Origin: Prorocentrum cordatum
Lineage: Eukaryota > Sar > Dinophyceae > Prorocentrales > Prorocentraceae
Length of the DNA: 64,000 bases
Assembly (NCBI GenBank): GCA_963575745.1
Contig: CAUYUJ010019604.1
Coordinates: 278,276 to 342,275, forward strand
Direction: 5' to 3'
Shown: piece by piece, positions 1 through 11,067 of the stretch
Numbering within the stretch: the stretch's first letter is position 1
Layout of the letters: each line of letters begins with the position of its first letter
Translations under genes and position numbers: made by a program
Notes under the pieces: generated by a model
Database searches by the model: none
The model's input: only the letters and a program-made list of their open reading frames with translations
What the model was told of the DNA's origin: nothing

Positions 1-206
1 ATGTGGCGACGGAGCGGCGACGGCCGGCCTGCAGCCGCCACACCGACGCACAGGCCCAGGCAACGGGCGGCGACGGGGCGGCGACGGCCGGCACGGAACC
101 GCAAGGCCGGCACACCGGCCCAGACGACGGGCGGCGACGAGGCGGCGACGGGGCGGCGACGGTCGGCAGGGAGCCGCCAGACCGGCCCACAGGCCCAGTT
201 CCTTAG
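1..206. repeat. GC-rich degenerate minisatellite
   Basis: Irregular copies of a unit built from GGGCGGCGACGG and GGCCGGCA run from the window edge to about 200. Overlapping open frames on this strand are Arg/Gly/Pro-rich translations of the repeat and are not credible genes. The array is cut by the window start, so its full length is unknown. Confidence 0.75.
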
Positions 207-400
207 AACAGAAGTAAGAACCCCTAAGTGCAAGCACTGCGTGAGGAAATAGGGTGGATGGCCGGGAAGTGGAGGGTGCGAAACATGGCAAGAAAGAGAC
301 GGAGAGCGGGCTGGGTTGATGTCCGCCAGGTCATGCCAAAGCGCACTTGTTCGATTCAGCGGCCCAAGCAAGCCAACCACGTCGATTGAAAAAAAATGGC

Positions 401-616
401 GTCGCTAGAGCAGGGGGGCGGCCCCCCCGCCGTAGCGACACTCAGGTCCGGTGCTGAGTGTCGCTCGGCCCTCCCGCGCTGCAGTGTGGACTCCCCTCTC
501 ATCTTCCCTCGCCATTGGGTGTCGCGCCAACACTGCAACAGGGAAGGGCCGAGCGACACTCAGTACCGGACCGGAGTGTCGCTACGGTGGGGGGGCAGCC
601 CCCCCGCTCCAGCGAC
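401..616. repeat. Foldback element with ~90-bp arms
   Basis: The left arm (401-490) is closely matched by the reverse complement of 527-616, leaving a loop of about 36 bases. Both arms open with GTCGCT, include a poly-G/poly-C block and contain TAGCGACACTC. No target-site duplication is evident. The TAGCGACAC word recurs in the palindrome array at 1261-1606, which suggests a common origin. A small non-autonomous inverted-repeat element is one reading; no transposase was seen nearby. Confidence 0.8.
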
Positions 617-780
617 ACGTCATCGCTCTTGCTGGCCATCCTGGAGCGCTGAATCAACAGCTGCGCAATGGCCCACACTCGCCCTACTGGCGCGAATGCG
701 CCGTGTCAGCGCTGAACACGAAGTATGCGAACGAGTTCTTGTCATATACATGCGGCACGAGAGGGGCGAACAAGCAGTGC

Positions 781-825
781 CCTCGTTGCCCCATCAGGGC
801 GATCACCTGATGGGGCAACGAGAGG
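781..825. repeat. Perfect-arm hairpin
   Basis: CCTCGTTGCCCCATCAGG (781-798) is followed after a short loop by its near-exact reverse complement ending in GGGGCAACGAGAGG. A further CCTCGTTGCCCC copy lies near 1005, so this may be part of a larger nested foldback. Confidence 0.75.
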
Positions 826-1260
826 GGGGGACTGGCACAAGGGGTGAAGCAATGACCTTAAATCGGCGATACATCGCCGAGAGATCTGCGAAAGGCCCCC
901 GATAGCGAAACCACACGTTCCTTGGCAGGGTGGGGCACTCAGGCCCCGATCGGCGACGAATGAGCGATTCAGGGTCGAGGCGTCCCCCCTGGGCCTATCC
1001 CCCCCCCCTCGTTGCCCCTGGTCACCAGTGCCCCTGATCCCTGCCCCTGGCCGTTCTTGGTTCACGAACACGTTTCGATGCAGTGACCAGGATCGCGAGC
1101 ACCGGGTGGCTCCACCAGAACAATTTTCGAATCGCACAATAGGTACTGACATCCTTGGGCTTACAGACGATAGAAGGAGAAGCAACACCAATGGCTAAGC
1201 CGGCGCCGCGTTAGAAAACTACGCCGTTGCTGAACTCGCAAGCGAATGCAGCGACTGATT
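826..1260. other. No gene recognised
   Basis: Mixed-composition sequence with a C-rich run and the extra CCTCGTTGCCCC copy near 1005. No frame has recognisable domains. Nothing further can be supported. Confidence 0.5.
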
Positions 1261-1606
1261 CCAGCGAGTGCGCTTACGGCGTGGCTAGCGACACACCGGC
1301 CCGGGCCGGTGTGTCGCTAGCCACGTCGCAAGCGCACTCGCTGGAGGCAGCGCGGCGCTGATTCCAGCGAGTGCGCTTGCGGCGTGGCTAGCGACACCGG
1401 CCCGGGCCGGTGTGTCGCTAGCCACGCCGTAAGCGCACTCGCTGGAGGCAGCGCGGCGCTGATTCTAGCGAGTGCGCTTGCGGCGTGGCTAGCGACACGC
1501 CGGCCCGGGCCGGTGTGTCGCTAGCCACGCCGTAAGCGCACTCGCTGGAGGCAGCGCGGCGCTGACTCCAGCGAGTGCGCTTGCGTCGTGGCTAGCGACA
1601 CACTTG
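1261..1606. repeat. Tandem array of ~84-bp palindromes
   Basis: Three full units begin at 1261, 1364 and 1465 (periods 103 and 101), followed by a half unit from 1568. Each unit is an almost perfect palindrome of 82-84 bp centred on CCGGCCCGGGCCGG, flanked by GTGGCTAGCGACAC and its reverse complement. A 20-bp GGAGGCAGCGCGGCGCTGATT-like spacer separates units. The final unit has only its left arm before unrelated sequence starts. Confidence 0.9.
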
Positions 1607-1735
1607 CCAACATTGCGAGCCTTCGCTGCCGCGCGGCAGCCTACGGGCCACCGAAGGGGCCCTGCGGTGCCTTCAAGGGCGCGCAGGCGCGCGGAAGTGC
1701 AATCCGAGCGCCTCGGCGGTCCGTCGCTGCCATGA

Positions 1736-4370
1736 ATTCTGTATTGTCCACACTAGAAAGGTCGACGCGTCCGCCAGCCTCCTTAAAGAGCCACAGAATT
1801 TTTGAATTCAATTTTTTGGAATTGCATGTCGACTTTTCTATTGTGGACAATACAGAACTCTGTCGCGTTCGCGCGCGCGCGCGCGTCTGAGTTTTGTATT
1901 GTCCACACTAGAAATGTGGACGCGTCCGTCGGCCTCCTTGAAGAGCCACAGAAATTTTGAAATCAGTTTTTGGAAATGCATGTCACCTACTCTATTGTGG
2001 ACAGTACACAACTGTGTCGCGCGTGCGCGCGCGCGTCTGAGTTCTGCATTGTCCACAAAAGAAAGGTCGACGCGTCCGTCGGCCTCATTTAAGAGCCACA
2101 GATATGTTGAATTCAGCATTTGGAATTACATGTCGCCTATGCGGACAATACAGAACTCTGTCGCGCGCGCGTCTGAGTTATGTAATGTCCACACTAGAAA
2201 AAAGCGACGTGTCCGTCTGCCTCCTTAATGAGCAACAGAAAAATTGAATTCAGTTTTTTTGAGTTACATGTCGACTATGCTACTGTGGGCAATACAGAAC
2301 TCTGTCGCGCGCGCGCCCGATTTCTGTATTGTCCACACTACAAAAATCGACGCGTCCGTCGGCCTCCTTAAAGAGCCACAGAAAGTTTGAATTCAGTTTT
2401 TTGGAATCACATGTCGACTTCTATATTGTGGACAATGCAGAACTTTGTCGCGCGCGCGCACGTCTGAGTTCTGTATTGTCCACGCTAGAAATGTGGAGGA
2501 GTCCGTCTGCCTTCTTAAAAGCAACAGAGATTTTCAATTCAGTTCTTGGAGGCACATGTCACCTATTCTATTGTGGACAATACAGAACTCTGTCGCGTTC
2601 GCGCGCGCGTCTGAGTTCTGTATTGGCGACAATAGAAAAGCCGACGCGTCCGTCGGCCCCCTTAAGGAGCCACAGAAAATTTGAGTTCAGCATTTGGAAC
2701 TACATGTCCACTTTTCTATTGTGGACAATACAGAACTCTGTCGCTCGCGCGCGTCTGAGTTCTTTATTGTCCACGCTAGGAAAGTCGGCGCGTCCGTCGG
2801 CCTCCTTAAAGAGCCACAGAAATTTTGCATTCACTTTTTGGAACTACATGTCGACTTTTCTATTGTGGACAATACAGAACTCTGTCGCGCGCGCGCGCGT
2901 CTGAGTCCTGCATTGCCCGCGCTAGAAATGTGGGCGCGTCCGTCGGCCTCCTTAAAAAGCCACAGACATCTTGAATGCAGTTTTTGATAATTACATGCCG
3001 ACTTCTCCATTGCGGACGATTCAGAACTATTTGGCGCGCGCGTCTGAGTTCTGCATTGTCCACGCTAGAAATATGGACGTGTCCGTCGGCCCCCTTAAAA
3101 GAGCCACAGAAATTTTGAAATCAGTTTTTGGAAAACATGTCACCTTTTCTATTATGGGCAATACAGAGCCCTGTCGCGCGCGCGCGTCTGAGTTCTGCAT
3201 TGTCCACAATAGAAAAGTCGACTCGTCCGTCGGCCCTTTTAAAGAGCAACAGAACTTTGGATTCCAGTTTTTAAAACTACATGTCTACTTCTATAATGTG
3301 GACAATACAGAACTCTCTCGCGCTCGCGCGCGCGCGTCTGAGTTCTGTGTTGTCCACAATAGAAAAGCCGACGCGTCCGCCGGCCTCCTTAAAGAGCCAC
3401 AGAAATTTTGAATTCACTTTTTGGAACTACATGTCGACTTGTCTATTGTGGACAATACAGAACTCTGTCGCGCGCGCGCGCGCGCGTCTGAGTCCTGTAT
3501 TGTCCACAATAGAAGAGTAAACGCGTCCGTCGGCCCCCTTAAGGAGCCACAGAACTTTTGAATCCCATTTTTGGAATCACATGTCGAGTTTTATATTCTG
3601 GACAAACACAGGACTCTGTCGCGCGCGCCTCTGGGTCCTGTATTGTCCACACTAGAAATGTGTACGCGCCCGTCGGCCTCCTTAAAGAGCCACAGAAATT
3701 TTGAATTCAGTTTTTGGAACTACACATCGATTTTTCTATTGTTGACAATACAGAACTCTGTCGCGCGCGCGTCTGAGTTCTGTATTGCCCACAATAGAAA
3801 AGTCGACGCGTCCGTCGCCCTTTTAAAAGCCATAGAAATTTTGATTTCAATTTTTGGAATTACATGTCGACTTCTCTATTGTGGACGATTCAGAACTCTG
3901 TCGCGCGCGCGCCCGATTTCTGTATTGTCCACACTACAAAAATCGACGCGTCCGTCGGCCTCTTTGAAGAGCCACAGAAGTTTTGAGTTCATTTGTTGGA
4001 AGTACACGTCGACTATGCCAAGGTGGCGATGCAGAAGTCAGCGCGTGCGCGTCTGAGTGATGTTATGTCCACACCAGAAAAGTCGACGCGTCCGTCTGCC
4101 TCCTTAAAAAGCAACGCAAATTTTGAATTCAGCTTTTGGAATTACATGTCGACTATGCTAATGTGGACAATACAGAACTCTGTCGCGCGCGCGCGCGTCT
4201 GAGTTCTGTATTGTCCACAATAGAAAGGTCGACGCGTCCGTCGGCCTCCTTAGAGAGCCACAGAAATTTTGAATTTAGTTTTTGGGAATACATGTCACCG
4301 ATTTATTTTTGGCAATACAGAACTCTGTCGCGCGCACGCGCGCGTCTGAGTTTTGTCCACAATAGAATGC
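1736..4370 (+). repeat. Satellite A, ~145-bp hairpin units
   Basis: About 18 full units plus a partial one, recognised by TGTATTGTCCACAATAGAAA or variants at about 145-bp spacing. Within each unit the start (TTCTGTATTGTCCAC...GTCGAC) recurs inverted at the end (GTCGACTTTTCTATTGTGG...ACAGAACT), so every unit can fold on itself around a loop containing CCTCCTTAAAGAGCCACAG. Units are joined by alternating CG tracts of 8-20 bases. Nearly identical variants about 1.6 kb apart (near 2331 and 3928, both with CACTACAAAAATCGACG) suggest a higher-order repeat of eleven units. Open frames through the array are repeat translations. Confidence 0.92.
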
Positions 4371-4605
4371 GCCGGCGCGGTCGCATGCAAATCTGCGCCC
4401 GTGCGACGGCGACCGGGCGCGGCGCAGATAGATGCATGGATGGACGCCACCGGCGAAGCAAAGCCGAGGGTGCGACGGCGCCTGGGGTGGGGCAGATAGA
4501 TCAACAGAGATTGCGCAGACGCATCGGTCCGACGGCGCCCGGGGGGGTATACGTAGATAGATGGATGTGCCGCGCCGGCCAAGCAAAACCGACGGTGCGG
4601 CGGCG
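4371..4605. repeat. Short ~60-bp tandem array
   Basis: Four imperfect starts of GTGCGACGGCGCC near 4410, 4470, 4527 and 4590, each followed by CAGATAGAT and a GCCGGCCAAGCAAAACCGA-like segment. The array joins the end of satellite A. Confidence 0.65.
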
Positions 4606-4659
4606 AACGTTCTTTGAAAATAGACCAGAACGGAGATCAAGACATGGGAGGACCCCCAT

Positions 4660-5640
4660 CATTGGATACTAAGGTGGCCCCGTAGCGGGGCCGATTGGAT
4701 TTCCGAGGTGACAGGGTTTCTTGTAGATGTTCTCTGTCATGGCCACCACAGACTGCCCGCGCGCGCGCCGCGTAAGGCTTTCCTTATTGTCGCCAATGGA
4801 GATGTCGCTATGTTGGCCTGGAAACTAAAGTGGCCCTTAGCGCTTACCGATGGGATTTCCGAGGCAACGTTGCTTATTGTATATGTTCTCTGCCATGGCC
4901 ACCACTGATTCCCCACGCGCGCGCGCGCCGCGTGGGGATTTTTTTATTGTCGACAATGGAAAAGTCGCAATGTTGCCCTGGAAAGTATAGTGGCCCCTTC
5001 GCGGTGACCGATTGGATTTGGGAGGTGACATGGTTTCTTGTGCACGTTCTCTGTCATGGCCTCCACAGGCTCCCAGCGCGCGCGCGCCGCGTCAGGACTA
5101 TCCTTATGTCGACAATGGACAAGTCGCCATGTTGGCCTGGACACTAAAGTGGCCCCTTAGCAGTGACCGGTTGCATTTCCGAGGTAACCTGGCTTCTTGT
5201 GCATGTACTCTTTCATGGCCACTAACTTACAGACTCCCCTCGTGCGCGCGCACCGCGTGGGGATTTCCTCATTGTCGACAATGGAAAAGTCGCTATTTGG
5301 GCCTGGAAACTAAACTGGGCCCTAAGCGGTGACCGCCGTGATTTCCGAGGTCACATGGCTTGTTGCGCACGACCTCTGTCATGGCCGCTACAGACTCCCC
5401 GCGAGCGCGCGCGCCGCGTGAGGCTTTCCTTATTGTCGACAATGGAAAAGCCGCCATGTTGGCCTGGAAACTAAAGTGGCCCCTTAGCGGTGAATGATTG
5501 CGTTTCGGAGGTAACCTGGCTTCTTCAGTACGTTCTCTGTCATGGCCACTACAGACGCCCCGCGCGCGTTCGCGCGCACCGCGTGAGGATTCCAGCGTTG
5601 TCGACAATGGACAAGTCGCCATGTTGGCCATACGACTCCC
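4660..5640 (+). repeat. Satellite B, ~160-bp units
   Basis: Six units at about 160-bp spacing, marked by AAAGTGGCCCCTTAGCGGTG near 4667, 4827, 4988, 5144, 5310 and 5472. Each unit also has TTATTGTCGACAATGGAAAA, GCCATGTTGGCCTGGAAACT and an alternating CG tract. The reverse complement of the unit matches satellite C, so B and C are one family in opposite orientation. Confidence 0.9.
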
Positions 5641-5644
5641 AAGT

Positions 5645-5781
5645 ACAAGTAGCAGTAGTCGTAGTAGTAGTAGTAGTAGTAGTCGTAGTAGTAGTCGTAG
5701 TAGTAGTCGTGGCAGTAGTAGTCGTAGTAGTAGTCGTAGTAGTAGTCGTAGTAGTAGTAGTAGGAGTAGTAGTAGTAGTAT

Positions 5782-5824
<43 letters not shown>

Positions 5825-5837
5825 CAGTAGTCGTAGT

Positions 5838-5869
<32 letters not shown>

Positions 5870-5997
5870 TAGATGCCGTAGTAGTAGAAGTAGTAGTAGC
5901 AGTAGCAGTAGAAGTAGTAGTGATAGTAGTCGTAGTAGTCGTAGAAGTAGCAATCGTAGTAGTAGTAGTAGTAGTAGTAGTAGTCGTAGTAGTAGTC

Positions 5998-6040
<43 letters not shown>

Positions 6041-6222
6041 TAGAGATAGTAGTAGTAAAAGTAGTAGTAGTAGTAGTTGTAGTAGTAGTAGTAGTAGTAG
6101 TAGTAACACAACTCCCTAGTACAACTCCCTGGTAGTACCACTTCATATCCATTGTACAGCTCCCTAGCGCATCTCCCTGGTACAACTCCTTAGTACAAGT
6201 GGTAGTAGTAGTAGTAGTAGTT
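5645..6222. repeat. AGT microsatellite with ACAACTCCCTAGT tail
   Basis: A trinucleotide array of AGT with scattered CGT and GGT variants runs 5645-6110. Five imperfect copies of a ~20-bp word (ACAACTCCCTAGT or variants) follow at 6110-6195, then a short AGT run. Ser-, Val-, Tyr- and Leu-rich frames of up to 282 codons here are microsatellite translations. The array separates satellites B and C. Confidence 0.95.
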
Positions 6223-6489
6223 GTACAATTCCTTTTCTTTGACGCCCTAGTGCAAAACCCAAGTGCAAGTAGGAGATTCTGGGAAGTGTTCGGGGAGACT
6301 CTCTTCGTCGTTTTTTTTTCGAATGCGTTTGCCGCCCGGGATGCCGTCGTCGTTTTTTTTGTTTCCAGTTACCATTTCTCTCGCGGGCCCCCGTCGCGAG
6401 TTTTGGCCTCCACCCCCCTAGCGTTGATGCCCCCGTGCGTCGTCGACGTTGTTTTCTTGGCGTTGTCCCTGGTGATGTAGTGACCCCTA

Positions 6490-8575
6490 TGATGTTTCCA
6501 CGCCAGCATGGCGACTGTTCTATTGTGATCAATGCAGAAGAGAGTGCGCGCCACGGGCGCGCGCGCGCGACGTTTGCTGTGCCAATTCACTGACAGGTGG
6601 TGAACCCATGTTCACTATAAAATAAAACCGGGCCACCGCTGAGGGCCCACTTGAGTTTCCAAGCCAACATGGCGACCGTACATTGCGGCCAATGCAGAAC
6701 CGAGCACGCGCCACGCGCGCGCGCGCGCGCGTCGTTGGCTGTGCCAATTCACTGGTAGGTAGCGAACCCATGCTAACATCAAGATATAATCGGTCACCGC
6801 TCAGGGCTCACTTGAGCTCCCCGGCCAACGTGGCGATTCTTATGGTGCGGCCGATGCAGAAGTGAGCACGAGCCCCCTGTGCCAATTCTTCACAGATAAA
6901 CCCACCCTAACTTCAACATCCGATCGGTCACCGCTAAGGGCTCACTTGAGCTTTCAGTCCAACATTGCGACTGTTCTAGTGCGGCCAGTACAGACTTGAG
7001 CGCTCGCCACGCGCGCGCGTCGTTGGCTGCCGCTAAAGTCTCACTTGAGTCTCCAGACCAACGTGGCGCCTGTATTGCTGTCGATGCAGAACTAAGCTCG
7101 CGCCACGCGCGCGCGCCATTTGATGTGCCAATCCAGTGATAAGTGGCGGGCGCATGTTCATTTCGAAATTCAACCGGTCAGCGCTACGGGCTCACTTGAT
7201 TTTCCATGCCAAAATGGCGACTGCTCTTTTGCGGTAAATGCAGAACTGAGCACGCGCAACGCGCGCGCGCGCACTCCGCTGGCGGCGCAAATTCACTGGT
7301 AGGTGACAAACGCAGGTTCACTTCAAAATCCAATCGGCCACCGCTAAAGGCTCACGTGAGTTTCCTGGACAACATGGCGACTATTCTGTTGCGGTCAATA
7401 CAGAACTGACACCTTGTCAAGCGCGCGTACGCGCGCCGTTGGTTGTGCCAAGGCACTGATAGTTTGTGAGCCCAGGTTCGCTTCAAAATCCAATCGGTCA
7501 CCGCTGAGGGCCCACCTGAGGTTCCAGGCCAAAATGGCCACTGTTCTATTGCGGCCAATACAAGAACCGAGCACGCGCCACGCGCGCGCGCGTACGCGCG
7601 TCGTTGGCTGTGCCAATTCACTGGTGGGTGGTGAACCCATGTTCACTTCAAAATCAAATGGGTCCCCGCTAAGGGCTCACTTGAGTCTCCAGGCCAACAT
7701 TGCCACGGTTTTTTTGACGAACCACAGAACTGAGCACGCACGTGCGCGCGCGCGTCGTTGGCTGTGCCCATTCACTGACACGCGGTGGAGCCATGTTAAC
7801 TGCAAAATCCAATCGGCTACCGCTAAGGGCTCACTTCAGTCTCCTGGCCACATGGTGACTGTTTTATTGCGCTCAATGCAGAACTGAGCACGCGACGCGC
7901 GCGTCGTTGGCTGTACTAAGTCGCTGATAAGCGGTGAACCAGTGTCAACCTCGAAATCCAATCGGTCACCGCTAAGGGCTCACTTGCGTTTCCAAGCCAA
8001 CATGGCGACTGTTCTACTGCGGTCAAGCCAGGACTGATCACGCGCACCGCGCGCGTGCGCGCGCGCGTACTCGCGTCGCTGGCTGTGCCAATTCACTGAT
8101 CGGTGGCGAATCCATGTGCACTTCACAACCCAAACGGTCACCGCCAAGGGCTGGCTTGATTTTCCAGGCCATCATGGCAAGTGTTCTACTGCGGCCAATA
8201 CAAAACTAAGCACGCGCCACGCGCGCACGCGTCGTTGGCTGTGCCAATGCACTGATCGGTGGTGAGCCCATCATCACTTCAAACTCCAATCGGTCACCGC
8301 TGAGGGCTCATTTGAATTTCCAGGCCAACGTGGCGAGTGGTCCATTGCGATCAATACAGCTGAGCACGCGCGCGCGCACGCGCGTCGTTGGTTATGCCAA
8401 TTCGCTCATAGGTGGTGAACCACTGTTAAGTTCAACATCCAATCGGTCACCGCTCAGGACTCACTTGAGTCTCCAGGCCAGCATGGCGACTGTTCAAGTG
8501 CGGTCAACGCAGTAGTGAGCACGCGCCACGCGCGCGCGCGCGTATGCGCGTCGTTGGGTGCGCCATCCGCTGATT
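6490..8575 (-). repeat. Satellite C, ~155-bp units, inverted relative to B
   Basis: Fourteen units marked by GGCCAACATGGCGACTGTTC or close variants from about 6502 to 8476, spaced 100-172 bp (mostly about 155). Each has CCAATCGGTCACCGCTAAGG, CTATTGCGGTCAATACAGAA and a CG-alternating tract before TCGTTGGCTGTGCCAATTCA. Reverse-complemented, the GGTCACCGCT...TTCCAGGCCAACATGGCGAC block matches satellite B. The listed minus strand indicates orientation relative to B. Confidence 0.92.
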
Positions 8576-8869
8576 GGAAGCGGCTCCAAGAGAGCGCCCA
8601 GGAATGAATCCTCCAGGATGGAAGGTTCGAGGAATCCTCCACATGCCAACAGAATCCGTCGGGGCCCCCGGGATTCCTGGGGGGGCCCGGGCAACGCAAA
8701 GGGGCGCGCTTCAAATTTGGGGGCACGGCCGCAATTTGAAATTATTTGTCTTCGGGCGCCTGCGGCGGAGGCTGGAGGGGTGGAGGGTCGGAGTTTACTT
8801 TAAACGAGATTCCCAATTATATTTGCGAAACACATTCGGACGAACCGGGTCAACTTACGGGAGCGCCCA
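8576..8869. other. Unassigned linker
   Basis: Low-copy-looking sequence between satellite C and the next foldback. It contains a duplicated GGAATnnATCCTCCA word but no recognisable gene. Confidence 0.4.
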
Positions 8870-9619
8870 GTCATGTCCAACCCTCGCCCTCCTCGTCCTC
8901 CTCGTCCTCCTCGCCCTCGTCGTCGCCCTCCCCCTCCTCCTCCCAGGATGACCGAAATCGAATTAAAATCGGCCCCCGGGCCCTTCCCAGGGCCCCTCCG
9001 AAGCAGTTTTTCACCATGGATCGATTTTCGACGATCCCGGAGCCCGAAAGCGGCTTCCAGAGGCGTAAAACGACAAAAAGCTCTTCGAACTTCGATCCTC
9101 GAGATTCGAACCTCCCCTCCCGTTCCCGGCGCCGAAGACGCCCAAATCCTACGAAGACGCCTGCGCGGAAGCGGCGCGTGGGCTGAGCTCGGGGGGGCCG
9201 CGCTCACGCCCACCGCCTGAAACCCGTGGAGTTGGGCTGCCGCCGCTGTGGTGGACGAGATGGCCGCGTCTCCGATGACGCCAGCTATTTTCGTCGACCC
9301 CTGAGGTTCGAAGCTCGAGGCGGGCTTCCAGCGTCGCAGCCTGCGGGGGCCACTTTCGGGACCCAGGGCCGTCAGAAATCGATCGGGACCGACAAACTGC
9401 GTCCCGGGGGTGCCGGAGTCATCCCGAACGGCCACCGACGTCCAGGTTCGAGCCTCAAGCCTCGAGGATCGAGATCCTCTGGCCCCTGGAGGCTCTCCTC
9501 GTCGCGGCCGGACGCGGCGCGGAAAACTTGTGCGCTCGGACCCCGGGAGGGTTCCGGGGGCCGATTTCAATCGGGTTCTGGCCGACGGGGGCGGGCGACG
9601 ACGACGACGACGACGACCT

Positions 9620-9652
<33 letters not shown>

Positions 9653-9657
9653 GGCAG
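8870..9657. repeat. Large foldback bounded by inverted microsatellites
   Basis: A CCTCGT-type tract (8870-8944) is mirrored by a GAC tract (9595-9657). Inside, AAATCGGCCCCCGGGCCCTT (8960s) is matched inverted by GGGGGCCGATTTCAATCGGG (9560s). GATCGATTTTCGACGATCCC (9019-9040) is matched inverted near 9361-9400, and other words such as GGTTCGAGCCTC and GAAGCTCGAGGC also pair. The arms are roughly 300 bp. The inner sequence is related to dispersed family D1. Open frames on both strands here (up to 256 codons) are shadows. Confidence 0.7.
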
Positions 9658-10704
9658 CAGTCAGCGCAACTTCCCGGCAACAAGCGCGTAGGGGCACTCG
9701 CGCTTGGCATTTTTGGCGGGGGAAGATGGGGGCGGACAGCGCGATGGGCCCCCCAGCTCGCTCAGCCCACCACGCGACGAAAGCATATGGTGCACGCGCA
9801 GGGGCAAACATTTCGTGAGCAGCCGTCGGGGCAAGCATTCGGTCAACGGCCCTTGCGTTATGCACGTCAACCCTACGCGGGGGAAGGAGGAGAGGAAGGG
9901 GGGGGGGAGGAGAAGGAGGGGGAAGTGGAAGACGAGGGACTTGATGTGCAAATGGCACCCTCGAGCGACAACTGTCGGCATCGCACGGAATTGTGACAAA
10001 AATTGGATTGAAACTCATCTTGCCGAGACAGGGTATGCAGGGCAGAGGAAGGGAGGGAGGGGCGGAACACGTGGCACTCAGAGCGGGGTTCAAAGGCGCG
10101 GCTTCGAAAATCTGCAATGGCCCTGGAGTCGGACTCGCGCTGGGCAAACATGTCTTCAGAAGCACTGCGCAAACAGGTCGTCATAAACAGTGGACACGAA
10201 TATGTGGTGCAAGCTATCGCGCCTCCGTTGAACCCCTCGTGAAAAGGGGGCGCCAGGCAGAAATTCCCCGCGAGCTTCTCGGAAGCATGCGATATCGAAT
10301 GGGCCGGCACACCCTAACAGCAGCAACCAGCAATCAACTTGAGGGTAGCATCCGCGCGGCGGCGGGCGGTGAAAACCGGGCGCAGCACGACTGTGAAGCA
10401 GAAGAGCGAAGCGCCCCGCGATCGCGAAGCAGAAGAAGGAAGCGCCCCACGACTACGAAGTAGAATAACGAATCAAGCAGAGAACGAAGCAGGGAGGAAA
10501 AGCCCGCCCTAGGGGGGTAGGGGAGGGGAAGCAAACCTCGAACCTCTATTCAGCACGCGGAATGACGAAGCGCACTGGAAGCGCACTCGTTTGAATCAGC
10601 GCCAAGCCGAAGGCCCGGCCCCTGCCCCAGCGACGGCTTCTCATCCTGAGCAGTTTCCCGATGATGGTCTCGGAGCCAGAGAACCCAGACCCCCTCGAGA
10701 AATG
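9658..10704. other. No gene recognised
   Basis: About 1 kb of mixed sequence. A purine-rich tract (9885-9945) and short repeats of GAAGCAGAAGAGCGAAGCGC (10390-10500) are visible. The open frames lack domains and overlap on opposite strands. The right end (10,600-10,700) has weak similarity to D1. Confidence 0.45.
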
Positions 10705-10855
10705 AAGAAATCATGACGGGAGAATGTTCTGAATGTTCGGCCTCCAGAGGCCCTCACCGGGCCTCGGGAGCGTCAAAAAACGACTCAGGATGCAAAACCG
10801 GTCATGGGGAAAGGGTCGGGACCTTTGGGGGTCGACGTAATGAACAAATCATGAC
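10705..10855 (-). repeat. Dispersed repeat D1
   Basis: Member of family D1 in reverse orientation. It has GGCCTCCAGAGGCCCTCACC, then GTCAAAAAACGACTCAGGAT, GGGGAAAGGGTCGGGACC and GGGGGTCGACG. The same order of words occurs near 27.8 kb, 25.1 kb and 60.9 kb. Confidence 0.75.
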
Positions 10856-11067
10856 GTCGGGGGTCTGGGAACGGGCCCTGGAGGCAGAAGATTGGGAAAC
10901 CACTCCCTCTTCCGATTTTCTCTACACGCTGGGCGTACGGCCCCCGATCCTCAAGGTCCGATCCTTGGGCCTCTCTTGGCTCCAGGGCGGTGGACGCCTG
11001 GTTCCAGGTCAGTCTGCTCCGCGCCCTCCTGCTGGTGATCTTCGTCCGCTTTTCCCGTCAGCCGTAT

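Noticed and set aside
5293-6141. 282-codon Tyr/Leu-rich frame and several Ser-, Val- and Thr-rich frames
   Set aside because: All are translations of the AGT microsatellite; composition and overlap on both strands show no selection for protein.
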